This document shows positions 35,203 through 45,332 of a DNA stretch of 64,000 nt, piece by piece (position 1 is the stretch's first letter; each line of letters starts with the position of its first letter). The notes under the pieces are model-generated. The model worked only from the letters and a program-made list of their open reading frames with translations, ran no database searches and had not been told where the DNA came from. The stretch is from Bacillus gobiensis (GTDB taxonomy: Bacteria; Bacillota; Bacilli; Bacillales; Bacillaceae), in the NCBI RefSeq assembly GCF_001278705.1, contig NZ_CP012600.1, forward strand, positions 1,302,190 through 1,366,189, read 5' to 3'. The translations under genes and the position numbers were made by a program.

Positions 35203-35706
35203 TTATATTATTTGTTTTAAACCTTTTGACAGATAATCGGCTAGTTGATCGAATGTGCCTGAAAAACCCTTCTGAATCATCTCTTGTGATTCCTCGAAGG
35301 TTTTAATTTCCTCCTCAGTCGGGGATACAGGAGTCCCAATCATTGTAAGAGTCGTTTTTCCTTCATGCTCACTGAACGTAAAAGTATTCAGGATTTCCAG
35401 CGGCCAGTTGTCGTCAAAAGGAGCAGGTACAATGTTACCTTTCTCATCAGAAAAGCAAGAGGTATAAATGAGTTTCTCTGGAGCATTGATATCATGATAA
35501 ACAAATTTGACCCACATTACGCTACCGTCAGGCGATATTTGGTTGTAATGGAAGACACCGCCTTGACGGGGCTCAAACTTAGAAATATCAAAAGTCCATC
35601 CTTTTGGTCCCCACCAGTTCTGCAAATGTTCTGATTCTGTAAATGCTTTAAACACAAGCTCACGTGTAGCATTGAATGTACGTGTGATTTCGATTTTTGT
35701 AAACAT
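35203..35706 (-). CDS. SRPBCC / AHSA1-domain protein
   Basis: This 167-residue START-like protein has the AHSA1 pattern: FNATRELVFKAFTESEHLQNWWGPKGW, EPRQGGVFHYNQ, and a long C-terminal helix (SQEMIQKGFSGTFDQLADYL). Such proteins bind hydrophobic ligands; no ligand is known here. The ATG at 35706 follows GGAGGAG; the longer frame has no site. Confidence 0.85.
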   Translation of the reverse strand: MFTKIEITRTFNATRELVFKAFTESEHLQNWWGPKGWTFDISKFEPRQGGVFHYNQISPDGSVMWVKFVYHDINAPEKLIYTSCFSDEKGNIVPAPFDDNWPLEILNTFTFSEHEGKTTLTMIGTPVSPTEEEIKTFEESQEMIQKGFSGTFDQLADYLSKGLKQII

Positions 35707-36410
35707 ACTAACTCCTCCAAAAATTAAGTATTTTTTCAGACATAAATGTGACAGATATCGTGACATATAGGAAGTGTAGAAAACGTTTTCATTCTCTCAT
35801 TCTTATTTTTATTTTCAACTCCTGAAAATAACGATACAAGATTTCGACTTTTTCTTCCCACATTTCACTGTGTTTTTCCAACCAAGAGTTTTAAACATGA
35901 AGGACTCCGATAGCAAACTAATTGCAGCGATTTGCTTCCGAATAAATTTCTACTATTCTTGCCACAGTACACAGAGATGTTTGGATGCTTGTAATTTTAG
36001 AGTGTGAAGCAGATACGAAATTTCCCACACGGTGAGTGGCCGTCGCGAAGTAATTCAAAAAACTATAATCGATTGGACTCAATAGGTGGACCAAAGTGCA
36101 CTTTTAGTTTTTCTTCTTTGAAAAGAGTATATCTTAATAGGAATATTCCTGTAAAGGAATATAAAAAATAAAAAGCTGTGACGAGGTGGGTATTTATGAA
36201 TGGACAATGAATTACAATGCTGAAACCCAAACAAAATGGCAATACTAAAGAAGACTCAGTACATTCACTTTTAAAAAAACTCTCCGGGTAGGTTTTATTT
36301 ACATTTATATCCATATGTTTTAGTGACAATTACGATTGTATCAACCCTTCAACTCCGGTATTTTTGTTCAAAACTTAATTATAAATTATGAATATTATTA
36401 TAAACAAATT
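35707..36410. other. 700-base gap without a supported gene
   Basis: An 88-codon open stretch on the minus strand (36063-36329) has no ribosome site and no family resemblance. I find no tRNA-like fold, no large repeat and no riboswitch-like structure. Confidence 0.4.
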
Positions 36411-36411
36411 A

Positions 36412-36447
36412 ATATCCCCTGATTCTAATAAACGAATCAGGGGATAT
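36412..36447. terminator. Terminator of the nas operon
   Basis: ATATCCCCTGATTC at 36412-36425 pairs perfectly with GAATCAGGGGATAT at 36434-36447, about 25 bases after the nasE stop. The T-run is short. Confidence 0.7.
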
Positions 36448-36470
36448 GATTGATCTTTTCTCTTCTAATA

Positions 36471-36791
36471 CTAAATTAAAAGATAAACCGCTTCACTTTC
36501 GACTAGAGTATGATACGTTTTGACACATCCATGATCAGGCTCTTGTACTTTTCCGTCATCGACACAAATTTTCCAATCGTGCATGGGGCAAAAGACAAAT
36601 TTGCCGCTAACAATTCCTTCACTTAATACTCCGCCTTTATGAGGACATCGGTTTTCGATCGCGCGGATTTTTCCATTTGACAATCGGAATACGGCTACTT
36701 CTTTTGTTCCCACTCGTACGGTTTTCCCCAGCCGCTCAGGCAGATCACTCAAGGTGCAAACGTATAATTTTGTGATGCTTTCATTAACCAT
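36471..36791 (-). CDS. nasE: Nitrite reductase small subunit (Rieske type)
   Basis: This 106-residue NirD/NasE protein has a complete Rieske [2Fe-2S] site: C49-P-H51 and C68-P-M-H71. It partners the large subunit encoded just upstream (26-base gap). Bacillus operons usually carry nasF (siroheme methyltransferase) next; here a terminator follows instead, so siroheme synthesis must be encoded elsewhere. Confidence 0.93.
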   Translation of the reverse strand: MVNESITKLYVCTLSDLPERLGKTVRVGTKEVAVFRLSNGKIRAIENRCPHKGGVLSEGIVSGKFVFCPMHDWKICVDDGKVQEPDHGCVKTYHTLVESEAVYLLI

Positions 36792-36817
36792 GCAGCGATT
36801 CTCCTTCTTAATTCAAA

Positions 36818-39232
36818 TTAGGACATAACTACATTTTCAAACAATTCTTTCATTGTTTTTTCGTCATTAAGAATCTGTTTCCATGGATCTTTGTATACTG
36901 ATAACGCTTCGTCCATCCGAACATTCAATTCACGGCGCTTTTCCTTATCGTCTAAAACAGATTGGACGTGGGCTAAGCCAACCCGCTCAATCCAAGCGGA
37001 AGTCCGCTCTAAATAATTTGCCGTTTCACGATAATACTGTAAATAAGCACCTGTTACCTCAAGAACTTCTTCTACCGTTTTGACTTTGTATAGCAAATCT
37101 CCTCCGCGCACGTGGGTCCCGCCGTTTCCTCCGACGTAAAGTTCCCAGCCGCCGTCTATTCCAATGAAGCCAATATCTTTAAATCCAGATTCTGCACAGC
37201 TTCTTGGACAAGCAGATACAGCCATTTTCACTTTATGCGGGGTTTGCAAGCCTTCGAATTTTTTTTCTAAATAAATCCCGAGTGAAATTGAGTCTTGCGT
37301 ACCAAACCGGCAAAATTGTTCGCCTACACAGGTTTTTACCGTTCGCAGTGATTTTCCGTAAGCAAATCCTGAAGGCATATCTAAATCTTCCCAGACTTTT
37401 GGTAAGTCTTCTTTTTTCACCCCTAATAAATCCAGACGCTGTCCGCCTGTTACTTTTACTAATGGGATTTCGTATTTCTCCACAACATCGGCAATACGGC
37501 GCAAATCTTTTGAATTGGTTACGCCGCCGTACATTCGCGGAACGACGGAATAGGTTCCATCTTTTTGAATATTCGCATGCATTCTCTCATTAACAAAACG
37601 GGATTCTCTCTCATCCTCATAGTTCGTAGGATTGACCATCCCTAAATAGTAGTTCAGGGCAGGACGGCATTTAGAACAGCCTTCCTCTTCACTCCAACCC
37701 AGAACATTCATCACTTCCCTAACATGGGTTAGGCCTTTTTCTTTTATCTGTTCAACAACTTCTTCTCTCGACAAAGTCGTACAGCCACAAATCGCTTCTT
37801 TTTGTGAAGCAGCATCAAAATCTTCTCCCATTGTGTGCTGCAGAACATCTGCAACTAACCCTTTACAGCCGCCACATGATCGAGATGCATTTGTACAAGC
37901 CTTTATTTCATTAACTGTAGAACAGCCTTGCTGCTGAATGGCCTGGACTATAGCTCCTTTTGACACACCGTTACAGCCGCACACAATTTCTTCGTCAGTC
38001 ATACTGGCAACCAAACTTTCCCCGGCTTCTTCACCAATAGGCTGTAAAATCGACACCTTCTCTGTATTCGAAATATCAGCCTGTTTTTGAATCATAGAAA
38101 ATAACCGGCTGCCTTCGCTGCTGTCGCCAAAAAGGACTGCTCCGACGATTTGATTTTCCTTTAGCACAATTTTTTTATATATTCCGTCTTGTTCATCAAA
38201 TATTTTTATCGCCTTTTTGTCTTGTCCTTCTAAAAAGTCACCAGCAGAAAATACTTCAACACCAGAAACCTTCAGTTGCGTTGAAACAACGGATCCGCGA
38301 TAAGGTTTTGTTTCATTACCGCAGATAAAATTTGCTAAAACTTTCGCCTGTTCATATAAAGGTGCAACGAGTCCGTAAGTGTTGCCGTCATGCTCTACAC
38401 ATTCTCCAACTGCATATATATTAGGAAGGTCAGTTTGCATGAAATCATTGACAATCACACCGCGATTAGTGGAAATGCCGCTTTCTTTTGCCAAATGACA
38501 GTTCGGACGAATCCCTACAGCCATAACGACTAAATCGGCTTGGATGGAAGTGCCGTCTTTAAATGATAGGCCTTCTGCCCGATCACCTCCAAGAACGGCT
38601 TTCGTATCTTTTTCCATCAAGAATTTCATCCCTTGTTTTTCTAATTCACTTTGTAAAAGTCTTCCTGCCGTTGCATCCAGTTGGCGATTCATTAAAAAGG
38701 AAGAATTGTGAATGACGGTGACTTCCATGCCTAAATTTAAAAGTCCTCTTGCCGCTTCCAGCCCTAACAATCCGCCGCCAATCACTGCAGCTTTTTTATA
38801 AGTTTTGGAGGCTTCGAGCATTTCATCAGTATCCTGAATGTCTCGAAAGGCCGTCACCCCTTGTTTATCCGCTCCTTGAATCGGCAGGATAAAAGGCAGC
38901 GATCCAGTGGCAAGAATTAACTCATCATAAGCTTCTGTCCTTCCGGCATCCGTAAGTACTTCTTTTTTCTCTGAATCAACCTTGATCACTGTTTCACCGG
39001 TATACAGTTGAATACGATTTTGTTCGTACCAATCCCAGTCGTTTAATGTGATGTCAGTTATGTCCGTATCTCCTTGTAAAACTTTCGATAACAAAATTCT
39101 ATTGTAATTTGGATGCTTCTCACTTCCAAATATCGTAATCTCAAACTCATCCTTTGAACCTGTTAAAACCTCTTCAATTGCGCGAATACCTGCCATGCCA
39201 TTTCCAACTAGAACTAACTTTTTCTTTCTCAA
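36818..39232 (-). CDS. nasD: Assimilatory nitrite reductase large subunit
   Basis: This 804-residue NirB/NasD protein has an N-terminal FAD/NAD(P) pyridine-nucleotide oxidoreductase (VGNGMAG, then IGGGLLGLEAARGL). Two BFD-like [2Fe-2S] segments follow (CGCNGVSKG and CKGLV; CGCTTLSRE and CSKCRPALNYYLG). The C-terminal sulfite/nitrite reductase fold has all four [4Fe-4S]/siroheme Cys: 635, 641, 675 and 679. It reduces nitrite to ammonium in the cytosol. A 183-base gap separates it from nasC, enough for its own promoter. Confidence 0.95.
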   Translation of the reverse strand: MRKKKLVLVGNGMAGIRAIEEVLTGSKDEFEITIFGSEKHPNYNRILLSKVLQGDTDITDITLNDWDWYEQNRIQLYTGETVIKVDSEKKEVLTDAGRTEAYDELILATGSLPFILPIQGADKQGVTAFRDIQDTDEMLEASKTYKKAAVIGGGLLGLEAARGLLNLGMEVTVIHNSSFLMNRQLDATAGRLLQSELEKQGMKFLMEKDTKAVLGGDRAEGLSFKDGTSIQADLVVMAVGIRPNCHLAKESGISTNRGVIVNDFMQTDLPNIYAVGECVEHDGNTYGLVAPLYEQAKVLANFICGNETKPYRGSVVSTQLKVSGVEVFSAGDFLEGQDKKAIKIFDEQDGIYKKIVLKENQIVGAVLFGDSSEGSRLFSMIQKQADISNTEKVSILQPIGEEAGESLVASMTDEEIVCGCNGVSKGAIVQAIQQQGCSTVNEIKACTNASRSCGGCKGLVADVLQHTMGEDFDAASQKEAICGCTTLSREEVVEQIKEKGLTHVREVMNVLGWSEEEGCSKCRPALNYYLGMVNPTNYEDERESRFVNERMHANIQKDGTYSVVPRMYGGVTNSKDLRRIADVVEKYEIPLVKVTGGQRLDLLGVKKEDLPKVWEDLDMPSGFAYGKSLRTVKTCVGEQFCRFGTQDSISLGIYLEKKFEGLQTPHKVKMAVSACPRSCAESGFKDIGFIGIDGGWELYVGGNGGTHVRGGDLLYKVKTVEEVLEVTGAYLQYYRETANYLERTSAWIERVGLAHVQSVLDDKEKRRELNVRMDEALSVYKDPWKQILNDEKTMKELFENVVMS

Positions 39233-39364
39233 TTGATGCGCCTCCTTTAGAAAGTCTACTTGGTATGCAACTTAGGTTTTTGTAAAATATATCACAATAA
39301 GACATAAATGTTGATTTTTTAGGGATATTATCTAACAAGGTTTCGACGCTTTATTGAAATTTTA

Positions 39365-39381
39365 TGTTAGCATATCTAGCA
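39365..39381. promoter_or_regulatory. Weak TnrA-like site before nasD
   Basis: TGTTAGCATATCTAGCA keeps the outer TGTNA and CA of the TnrA consensus TGTNANAWWWTNTNACA but misses two fixed positions. Its place in the nasC-nasD gap supports a separate nasD promoter. Confidence 0.35.
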
Positions 39382-39414
39382 AAAAAACTGATGACCATCT
39401 CTATCGTCAATTAC

Positions 39415-41550
39415 TTAGGCTTTGGGGCTTACTTTTACTGCGCATACTTTAAATCCAGGCATTTTACAAGTTGGGTCCAGCTGATCTGATACTAGTAGAT
39501 TGACATTTTGTATATCAGACCAATGAAACGGCACAAATACGGTATCTTTTCGAATCGTATTTGACCATTTGCTTCGGACAATAATACTTCCTTTTGCCGA
39601 CTCAATTTTTGTTAACATATTGTCTTGAATCCGATATTTAGCTGCTGTTTCCGGATGGATTTCCATAAACGATTCAAAATTTCTTGCAGCGAGCGCCGAG
39701 CTTTTTCTTGTTTGTACCCCAGTTTGGTAATGAGACATGATTCTTCCTGAAGTTAGATATAACGGATATCTTTCATCTGGCATTTCTTTCGGAACTTCTG
39801 GATGATTTGAGACAGCAACCATTTCCGCTTTTCCATCCGGGCGGGGAAATGCTTCTTCAAATAATCTCGTCGTCCCTGGATGGGCGGTGTCAGGACACGG
39901 CCACAAAATCCCGCCTTCCTTTCTGAGACGGTCATACGTCATCCCATAATAATCAGCAATGCCGCCGCGCGAAGCTTCCCTTAGTTCATTAAAGATCTCT
40001 TCAGCAGACGAATAGGAAAAATAGTCTCCTTTGCCAAGTACGTGCGCAATATCACAAATAATTTGCCAGTCATGCTTTGCTTCTCCTGGAGTAGGCATAC
40101 TCGCTTCCCGTAAAGTGACTCTTCCTTCCAGATTGGTCATCGTCCCTTCATCCTCCAGATATGAGGAGGCAGGCAATATTAAATCGGCTAACTTTGCCGT
40201 TTCTGAAATAAATAGATCAACAGCTACAAAGAAAGATAGCTTTTCTATTGCTTCTTTAATAAAATTTGCGTTAGGAGCTGACACAACTGGATTCGAACAC
40301 ATTAGCAGCATCGCCTTGATTTCCCCGTTGTGGACTTTTTCCATCATCTCGTATGCGGAAACACCTTTTCTCGGGAGATCCTCTTTATTAATTCCCCACA
40401 CTCTTGCGATATGCTCCCTGTGTTCTTCATTTTCAATCAAGCGGTATCCTGGAAGCTGGTCCGCTTTTTGTCCATGCTCTCTAGCTCCCTGGCCATTACC
40501 TTGACCTGTAATTGCCCCGTACCCGCAATTCGGTTTGCCGATTTTGCCGGTAGCGATGAGAATATTCAGGAAGTTGCGAACGGTAATCGAGCCGTTTGTT
40601 TGCTGCTCCACTCCCCTTGCAGTAAAAATCATGCCGCTCTCTTCTTTGCCAAACATAATTGCTGCTTTGCGAATCTGCTCAATCGGTACACCGCTCATGT
40701 CAACAATTTCATCCCAATCTAAAGACGAAATATGTGCCTTCACTTCGTCAAATCCTTTAGATCGTGCTTTAATAAATGCTTCATCTACATAGTTTTCTTC
40801 AAAAATCACCTTTAACAGCCCGTTAGCTAAAGCTGCATCCATTCCCGGTCTGACTTTTAAATGCAGGTCAGCTATTTTGGTTGTGGCCGTTTCTCTCGGA
40901 TCGATGGCAATGATATAAGCGCCATTTTCTTTCGCTTTCTCAAAGTAAGGCATGATCGTAGGCTGACACTCTGCGATATTTGTGCCAGATAGGATGATAC
41001 AGCGAACATTCGGTATTTCCTGCAGACTATTCGTCAAGCCTCTGTCCATTCCGAATGTTTGAGCGGCTGCAGAAGCTGCTGCTGACATGCAAAATCGGCC
41101 ATTATAGTCGATGTATTTTGTTTTTAACCCGACACGGGCAAATTTCCCTAATAAATAGGCTTCTTCATTCGTAATCGATGCGCTTCCGAATATAGAAATG
41201 GCATCATGGCCGCTTTCAGCTTGAATAGCAGTGAATTTTTCTTTTATATGCTGCAGCGCTTGCTTCCATGAAATTCGGACAAATTCACCATCCACTTTTA
41301 ACAAAGGATATTTGATTCTTTCCTGATGAAGCGCATGCTGATGCGCATTCATGCCTTTTATACATAGTCTGCCTTCTGATGTCGGGTTATCTTTTCCGAC
41401 TGTTACATAGGACTTTCTAGAGATTCCGGTTTGTTCGATCAGCTGCATCTTGCATTGCATACTGCAATACGGACATTGAGAATCATAGATTCTTTCCCTT
41501 TGTACCTCTTGAAGCTTCGTGCGGAAGTATTTTAATAACATCTCAGTCAT
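39415..41550 (-). CDS. nasC: Assimilatory nitrate reductase catalytic subunit
   Basis: This 711-residue molybdopterin oxidoreductase has an N-terminal [4Fe-4S] site at Cys26, 29, 33 and 63 (QCPYCSMQC and RLCIKG). The bis-MGD domains include GSASITNEEAYLLGKFAR and GRFCMSAA, and the C-terminal MopB fold ends with the FVPFHWSDIQN dinucleotide-binding loop. It reduces nitrate to nitrite. The length equals Bacillus NasC. It follows nasB after 26 bases and receives electrons from NasB. Confidence 0.94.
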   Translation of the reverse strand: MTEMLLKYFRTKLQEVQRERIYDSQCPYCSMQCKMQLIEQTGISRKSYVTVGKDNPTSEGRLCIKGMNAHQHALHQERIKYPLLKVDGEFVRISWKQALQHIKEKFTAIQAESGHDAISIFGSASITNEEAYLLGKFARVGLKTKYIDYNGRFCMSAAASAAAQTFGMDRGLTNSLQEIPNVRCIILSGTNIAECQPTIMPYFEKAKENGAYIIAIDPRETATTKIADLHLKVRPGMDAALANGLLKVIFEENYVDEAFIKARSKGFDEVKAHISSLDWDEIVDMSGVPIEQIRKAAIMFGKEESGMIFTARGVEQQTNGSITVRNFLNILIATGKIGKPNCGYGAITGQGNGQGAREHGQKADQLPGYRLIENEEHREHIARVWGINKEDLPRKGVSAYEMMEKVHNGEIKAMLLMCSNPVVSAPNANFIKEAIEKLSFFVAVDLFISETAKLADLILPASSYLEDEGTMTNLEGRVTLREASMPTPGEAKHDWQIICDIAHVLGKGDYFSYSSAEEIFNELREASRGGIADYYGMTYDRLRKEGGILWPCPDTAHPGTTRLFEEAFPRPDGKAEMVAVSNHPEVPKEMPDERYPLYLTSGRIMSHYQTGVQTRKSSALAARNFESFMEIHPETAAKYRIQDNMLTKIESAKGSIIVRSKWSNTIRKDTVFVPFHWSDIQNVNLLVSDQLDPTCKMPGFKVCAVKVSPKA

Positions 41551-41576
41551 GGATTGTCACCCTTTAATTAGTAATT

Positions 41577-43904
41577 TTACGAGTAACTTCTCTCTGTCTT
41601 ACGAAGTCTTGCTATATCTTCACCCTGTCTTGACAGCAATTGGTGAAGCAATTCTTTCGAAAACAGCACTTCTCTTATGTGGATAAGTCCGGCTCGATCA
41701 AGCCATTGCCATACAGACTCTAAATAATTTGCCGTTTCACGATAATACTGGATTGTTCCTCTTATCAAATCGATTGCTTCGTCTTCGGTTGAAGCAACAC
41801 TAAGCAATTTGCCTTTCTTCAATTCGGTTTTGCTGCCACCCGCGTAAATTTCCCATCCCCTGTCAATGTATATAATTCCGATATCCTCAATCATTGCGCT
41901 TGCACAATCAAGGGGACAGGAGGAGACCGCGATTTTTAAACGATTTGGTGTAGTAAGGGAATTCAGGCGCCTTTCCAGTTTGATTGCAAGATTCTGAGCA
42001 TGCAGCTTTTCACATTTGCAGGACGTTTCCCCGGCACTTGTCTTTACAGTCTGAATGATGTGTCCATTCGCAGAAGAAATCGCTACATCCAGTTCGCTGC
42101 AAATGCTTTGCAGATCCTCTTTTTTGATGCCGCCAAGATTGATTCGTTGTTCACTCGTGATCTCAATATTCGATATGTTGTATTTTTGGGCAACATCCGC
42201 GATTTTCCGAAGCTCTTCCGCCGATGTTAAGCCGCCGTAAAGCTGCGGCGTAATGGAATAGGTCCCGTTTTCTTGAAGAATTGCATTTGTGTATGTGCCC
42301 TTACTTAAATCTGGATGAATCATTCCCAAGTAATAATTCAGTGCTGGACGGCATAATGAGCAGCCCTCGTTATTTTCCCATCCAAGCTCATTCATAACTT
42401 CTTGAACAGTTGTAACGCCCCTCATTTGCATTTCAAATACCACTTCTTCCTCTGTTAAAGAGGTGCACGCACACATTGGATTATGCTCAATTTCTTCATT
42501 GAAATTATCGCTTTTAATATAAGATAGAAGCTCTCCCACCAATGGCCGGCATCCTCCGCACGACCCTGAAGCCTTTGTGCATGCTTTCACTTCTTCAATT
42601 GTTTCTAGACCTTCTTTTAGAACGGCCTCAATAATCATTCCCTTTGAAACTGCATTGCAGTTGCAAATAATATCTGAATTCTCCAAAGTATCGACCGCAC
42701 TGCCATCAGATGATTGAAATAGCATTGATTTTTCCTCATCTGATAGATCCTTCTTTTTCACGATCAAATCCAAATATTTCATTCCATCTTTCGTATCTCC
42801 AAATAAAACGGCACCTACCAGCTTATTATCTTGAAAGATCATTTTTTTATAGACACCATCGATTTCGTCATAATAGGCTCTTTCTTTTGCTGTTTCACTT
42901 TCATCAAGCAGGCCCGCAGAAAATACATCAATCCCTGATACTTTTAAATGAGTAGAGAGAACAGATCCTGGGTATCCCTTCACAGGTAAACCGCAAACAT
43001 GCTTGGCAAGTACTTTTCCCTGCTCATATAGCGGTTTTACAAGGCCGTAAACGACCCCTTTATGCTCTGTACATTCACCGACGGCATAGACATCTTTTTG
43101 GCTTGTTTCCATGTAATCATTCACCAAGATTGCACGATTTACATGAATTCCGCTTTCAGCCGCTAACTGAACATTAGGCCTGACACCTGCTGCCATAACG
43201 ATTAAATCAGCTTCTATATCTGATCCGTCTTTAAATCGCAATCCTTCTACATGGTTTTCACCAATGATTTCACTAGTTTCTTTGTTTAATAAAAAATTCA
43301 TTCCCTGATTTTCCAACTCATTTTGCAGCATTTTAGATGCCCGCTTGTCAAGCTGCCGCTCCATTAAATATTCGGATTTATGAATAACATTCACAGTCAT
43401 GCCCAGGTTCATCAATCCTCGCGCTGCTTCAAGCCCTAATAAGCCCCCACCGATGACTGCTGCATGTTTGTATCTTTGTGAAATTTCAATCATTTTCTGG
43501 CAATCCTCAATCGTCCTGAATGCCAAAACGCCTTCTTTATCATTCCCCGGAATAGGGATTCTGTTTGGAACAGAGCCTGTTGCTATAATTAGTTTGTCAT
43601 ACAGGAATTGTTTTTCTTTATTCGTAACGATTCGTTTTCTCTCAGGGTCTATTTTGACAACTGTTTCACCTGTAAATAGTTGTATTCCGTGTTCTTCATA
43701 CCATTCCAGATAATTTAAAGAGATATCATCGAATGACTTGCTTCCCTGGAGTACAGATGATAATAATATTCGATTATAGCCAGGGTATGGTTCACTTCCA
43801 AATACGAAAATCTCAAAATGGCTTGGATTGCATTCAACGATTTCCTGAATGCACTGCACCGCTGCCATTCCGTTTCCTACTACGATTAGTCTTTGCTTAT
43901 TCAA
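41577..43904 (-). CDS. nasB: Nitrate reductase electron-transfer subunit
   Basis: This 775-residue paralogue of the nitrite reductase large subunit has the FAD/NAD motifs VGNGMAAV and IGGGLLGLEAARGL. BFD-like [2Fe-2S] segments (CNCNAVSKG, CGGCRPLV, CACTSLTEE, CSLCRPALNYYLG) and a siroheme-type C-terminal domain follow. There the first cluster Cys is Ser623, while Cys629, 663 and 667 remain, so the site is probably not catalytic. Bacillus NasB has this design and passes electrons from NADH to NasC. The TTG at 43904 lies six bases after GGAGGG; upstream frame codons lack a site. Divergent from nasA. Confidence 0.92.
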   Translation of the reverse strand: MNKQRLIVVGNGMAAVQCIQEIVECNPSHFEIFVFGSEPYPGYNRILLSSVLQGSKSFDDISLNYLEWYEEHGIQLFTGETVVKIDPERKRIVTNKEKQFLYDKLIIATGSVPNRIPIPGNDKEGVLAFRTIEDCQKMIEISQRYKHAAVIGGGLLGLEAARGLMNLGMTVNVIHKSEYLMERQLDKRASKMLQNELENQGMNFLLNKETSEIIGENHVEGLRFKDGSDIEADLIVMAAGVRPNVQLAAESGIHVNRAILVNDYMETSQKDVYAVGECTEHKGVVYGLVKPLYEQGKVLAKHVCGLPVKGYPGSVLSTHLKVSGIDVFSAGLLDESETAKERAYYDEIDGVYKKMIFQDNKLVGAVLFGDTKDGMKYLDLIVKKKDLSDEEKSMLFQSSDGSAVDTLENSDIICNCNAVSKGMIIEAVLKEGLETIEEVKACTKASGSCGGCRPLVGELLSYIKSDNFNEEIEHNPMCACTSLTEEEVVFEMQMRGVTTVQEVMNELGWENNEGCSLCRPALNYYLGMIHPDLSKGTYTNAILQENGTYSITPQLYGGLTSAEELRKIADVAQKYNISNIEITSEQRINLGGIKKEDLQSICSELDVAISSANGHIIQTVKTSAGETSCKCEKLHAQNLAIKLERRLNSLTTPNRLKIAVSSCPLDCASAMIEDIGIIYIDRGWEIYAGGSKTELKKGKLLSVASTEDEAIDLIRGTIQYYRETANYLESVWQWLDRAGLIHIREVLFSKELLHQLLSRQGEDIARLRKTERSYS

Positions 43905-43988
43905 TTGAATCCCTCCATTGCCTTTGAAAAATGGAAGCTCATCCACAACTTTGATTATGACACAGAATGAAGAAAAATAGGTGAACTG

Positions 43989-44005
43989 TGTCATATTTCC
44001 TGACA
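43989..44005. promoter_or_regulatory. TnrA-type box in the nasA-nasB promoter
   Basis: TGTCATATTTCCTGACA matches the 17-base consensus TGTNANAWWWTNTNACA with one deviation. It stands 80-100 bases from both divergent start codons, as in Bacillus where TnrA activates nasA and nasB under nitrogen limitation. An (AACT)3 run lies at about 44037-44049. Confidence 0.8.
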
Positions 44006-44085
44006 AGGAAGAGGACATAAAGTTCCGTGATAGGTAAACTAACTAACTAACAAATACATTTGTTTTTTTAGAAGGAGAGTTGTTC

Positions 44086-45291
44086 ATGAAATTATCAGGT
44101 TTGAGAAAAAGCGGCCACGCTCCCTCATTGCTTGCATCTTTTTTATACTTTGATGTCAGCTTTATGATTTGGGTTATGCTTGGTGCACTTGGGGTATACA
44201 TTACGAATGATTTTGGACTTTCGCCATCACAAAAAGGCTTGATCGTAGCTATACCGATCCTATCTGGTTCATTCTTTCGTCTAATCGTTGGAGTGTTAAC
44301 TGATCGGATAGGGCCTAAAAAAACAGCGATTGGCGGTATGCTCGTTACTATGATCCCGCTATTGTGGGGATGGTTATTCGGTAACACATTAACTGAACTT
44401 TATTGCATTGGAATTTTATTAGGAGTTGCAGGAGCAAGTTTTTCTGCCGCCCTGCCAATGGCAAGCAGATGGTATCCTCCTGAATTACAAGGATTAGCGA
44501 TGGGAATTGCAGGAGCAGGAAATAGCGGAACCGTATTCGCCACACTTTTTGGACCGCGTATTGCAGAGCAAATCGGATGGAATGGTGTCATGGGACTAGC
44601 CCTTATACCACTTTTAATCGTTTTTATTACGTATGTGATAATTGCAAAAGACGCCCCTTCCCAGCCGCCTGCAAAGCCTTTGACTGCGTATCTTGATGTA
44701 TTAAAATTTAAAGATACTTGGTATTTTTGCTTGCTTTATGGAGTCACATTCGGAGGTTTTGTTGGTTTAACTAGTTTTTTAAGTATCTTTTTTGTCGACC
44801 AATACAATTTATCTAAAGTTTCTGCTGGTGATTTCGTAACACTTTGTGTCATAGCAGGCAGCTTATTCCGGCCGGTCGGCGGATTAATTGCTGATAAAAT
44901 CGGCGGTGTGCGTCTCCTTTTCGTATTGTTTATTGGTGTCGCAATATGCATGTTTGGCGTAAGCCTGCTTCCTCCTTTACCTGCGGTAATAACTTTGCTT
45001 TTTGCAGGTATGCTGTTTCTCGGAATGGGGAACGGAGCTGTTTTTCAGCTTGTCCCTCAAAGGTTTCAAGAAGAAATCGGCGTAATAACTGGTATTGTAG
45101 GGGCAGCCGGAGGAGTCGGAGGATTTTTCATCCCTAATATCCTTGGGACGCTAAAGCAAATTTCCGGAACGTATGCATCAGGATTTATGGTCTACTCATT
45201 GATCGGTATTGGTGCATTACTCGTATTATTCATTGCGCAAGTGTCATGGAGAAAAACGTTTTCTTCAAAAAATGCGTCCGTAAAAGTCTAA
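44086..45291 (+). CDS. nasA: Nitrate/nitrite transporter
   Basis: This 401-residue NNP-family MFS transporter has the nitrate signatures [19 protein letters not shown] in segment 5 and [16 protein letters not shown] in segment 11. The N-terminal [22 protein letters not shown] and the loop [13 protein letters not shown] are also typical. The ATG at 44086 follows GAAGGAGAG. It brings nitrate in for the divergent reductase operon and is followed by a terminator. Confidence 0.93.
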   Translation: MKLSGLRKSGHAPSLLASFLYFDVSFMIWVMLGALGVYITNDFGLSPSQKGLIVAIPILSGSFFRLIVGVLTDRIGPKKTAIGGMLVTMIPLLWGWLFGNTLTELYCIGILLGVAGASFSAALPMASRWYPPELQGLAMGIAGAGNSGTVFATLFGPRIAEQIGWNGVMGLALIPLLIVFITYVIIAKDAPSQPPAKPLTAYLDVLKFKDTWYFCLLYGVTFGGFVGLTSFLSIFFVDQYNLSKVSAGDFVTLCVIAGSLFRPVGGLIADKIGGVRLLFVLFIGVAICMFGVSLLPPLPAVITLLFAGMLFLGMGNGAVFQLVPQRFQEEIGVITGIVGAAGGVGGFFIPNILGTLKQISGTYASGFMVYSLIGIGALLVLFIAQVSWRKTFSSKNASVKV

Positions 45292-45299
45292 ACTTTCAA

Positions 45300-45332
45300 A
45301 AAGCTAGTGTTAACTTAAACACTAGCTTTTTT
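45300..45332. terminator. Terminator of nasA
   Basis: AAAGCTAGTGTT at 45300-45311 pairs with AACACTAGCTTT at 45318-45329, followed by TTT. It overlaps the last codons of the convergent RmlD-like gene. Confidence 0.85.

Noticed and set aside
36063..36329. 88-codon open frame on the minus strand
   Set aside because: No ribosome site, no family resemblance, AT-rich intergenic context.
37204..37593. 129-codon plus-strand frame inside nasD
   Set aside because: Antisense shadow of a strongly conserved enzyme.
40031..40504. 157-codon plus-strand frame inside nasC
   Set aside because: Antisense shadow; composition follows the reverse complement of conserved codons.
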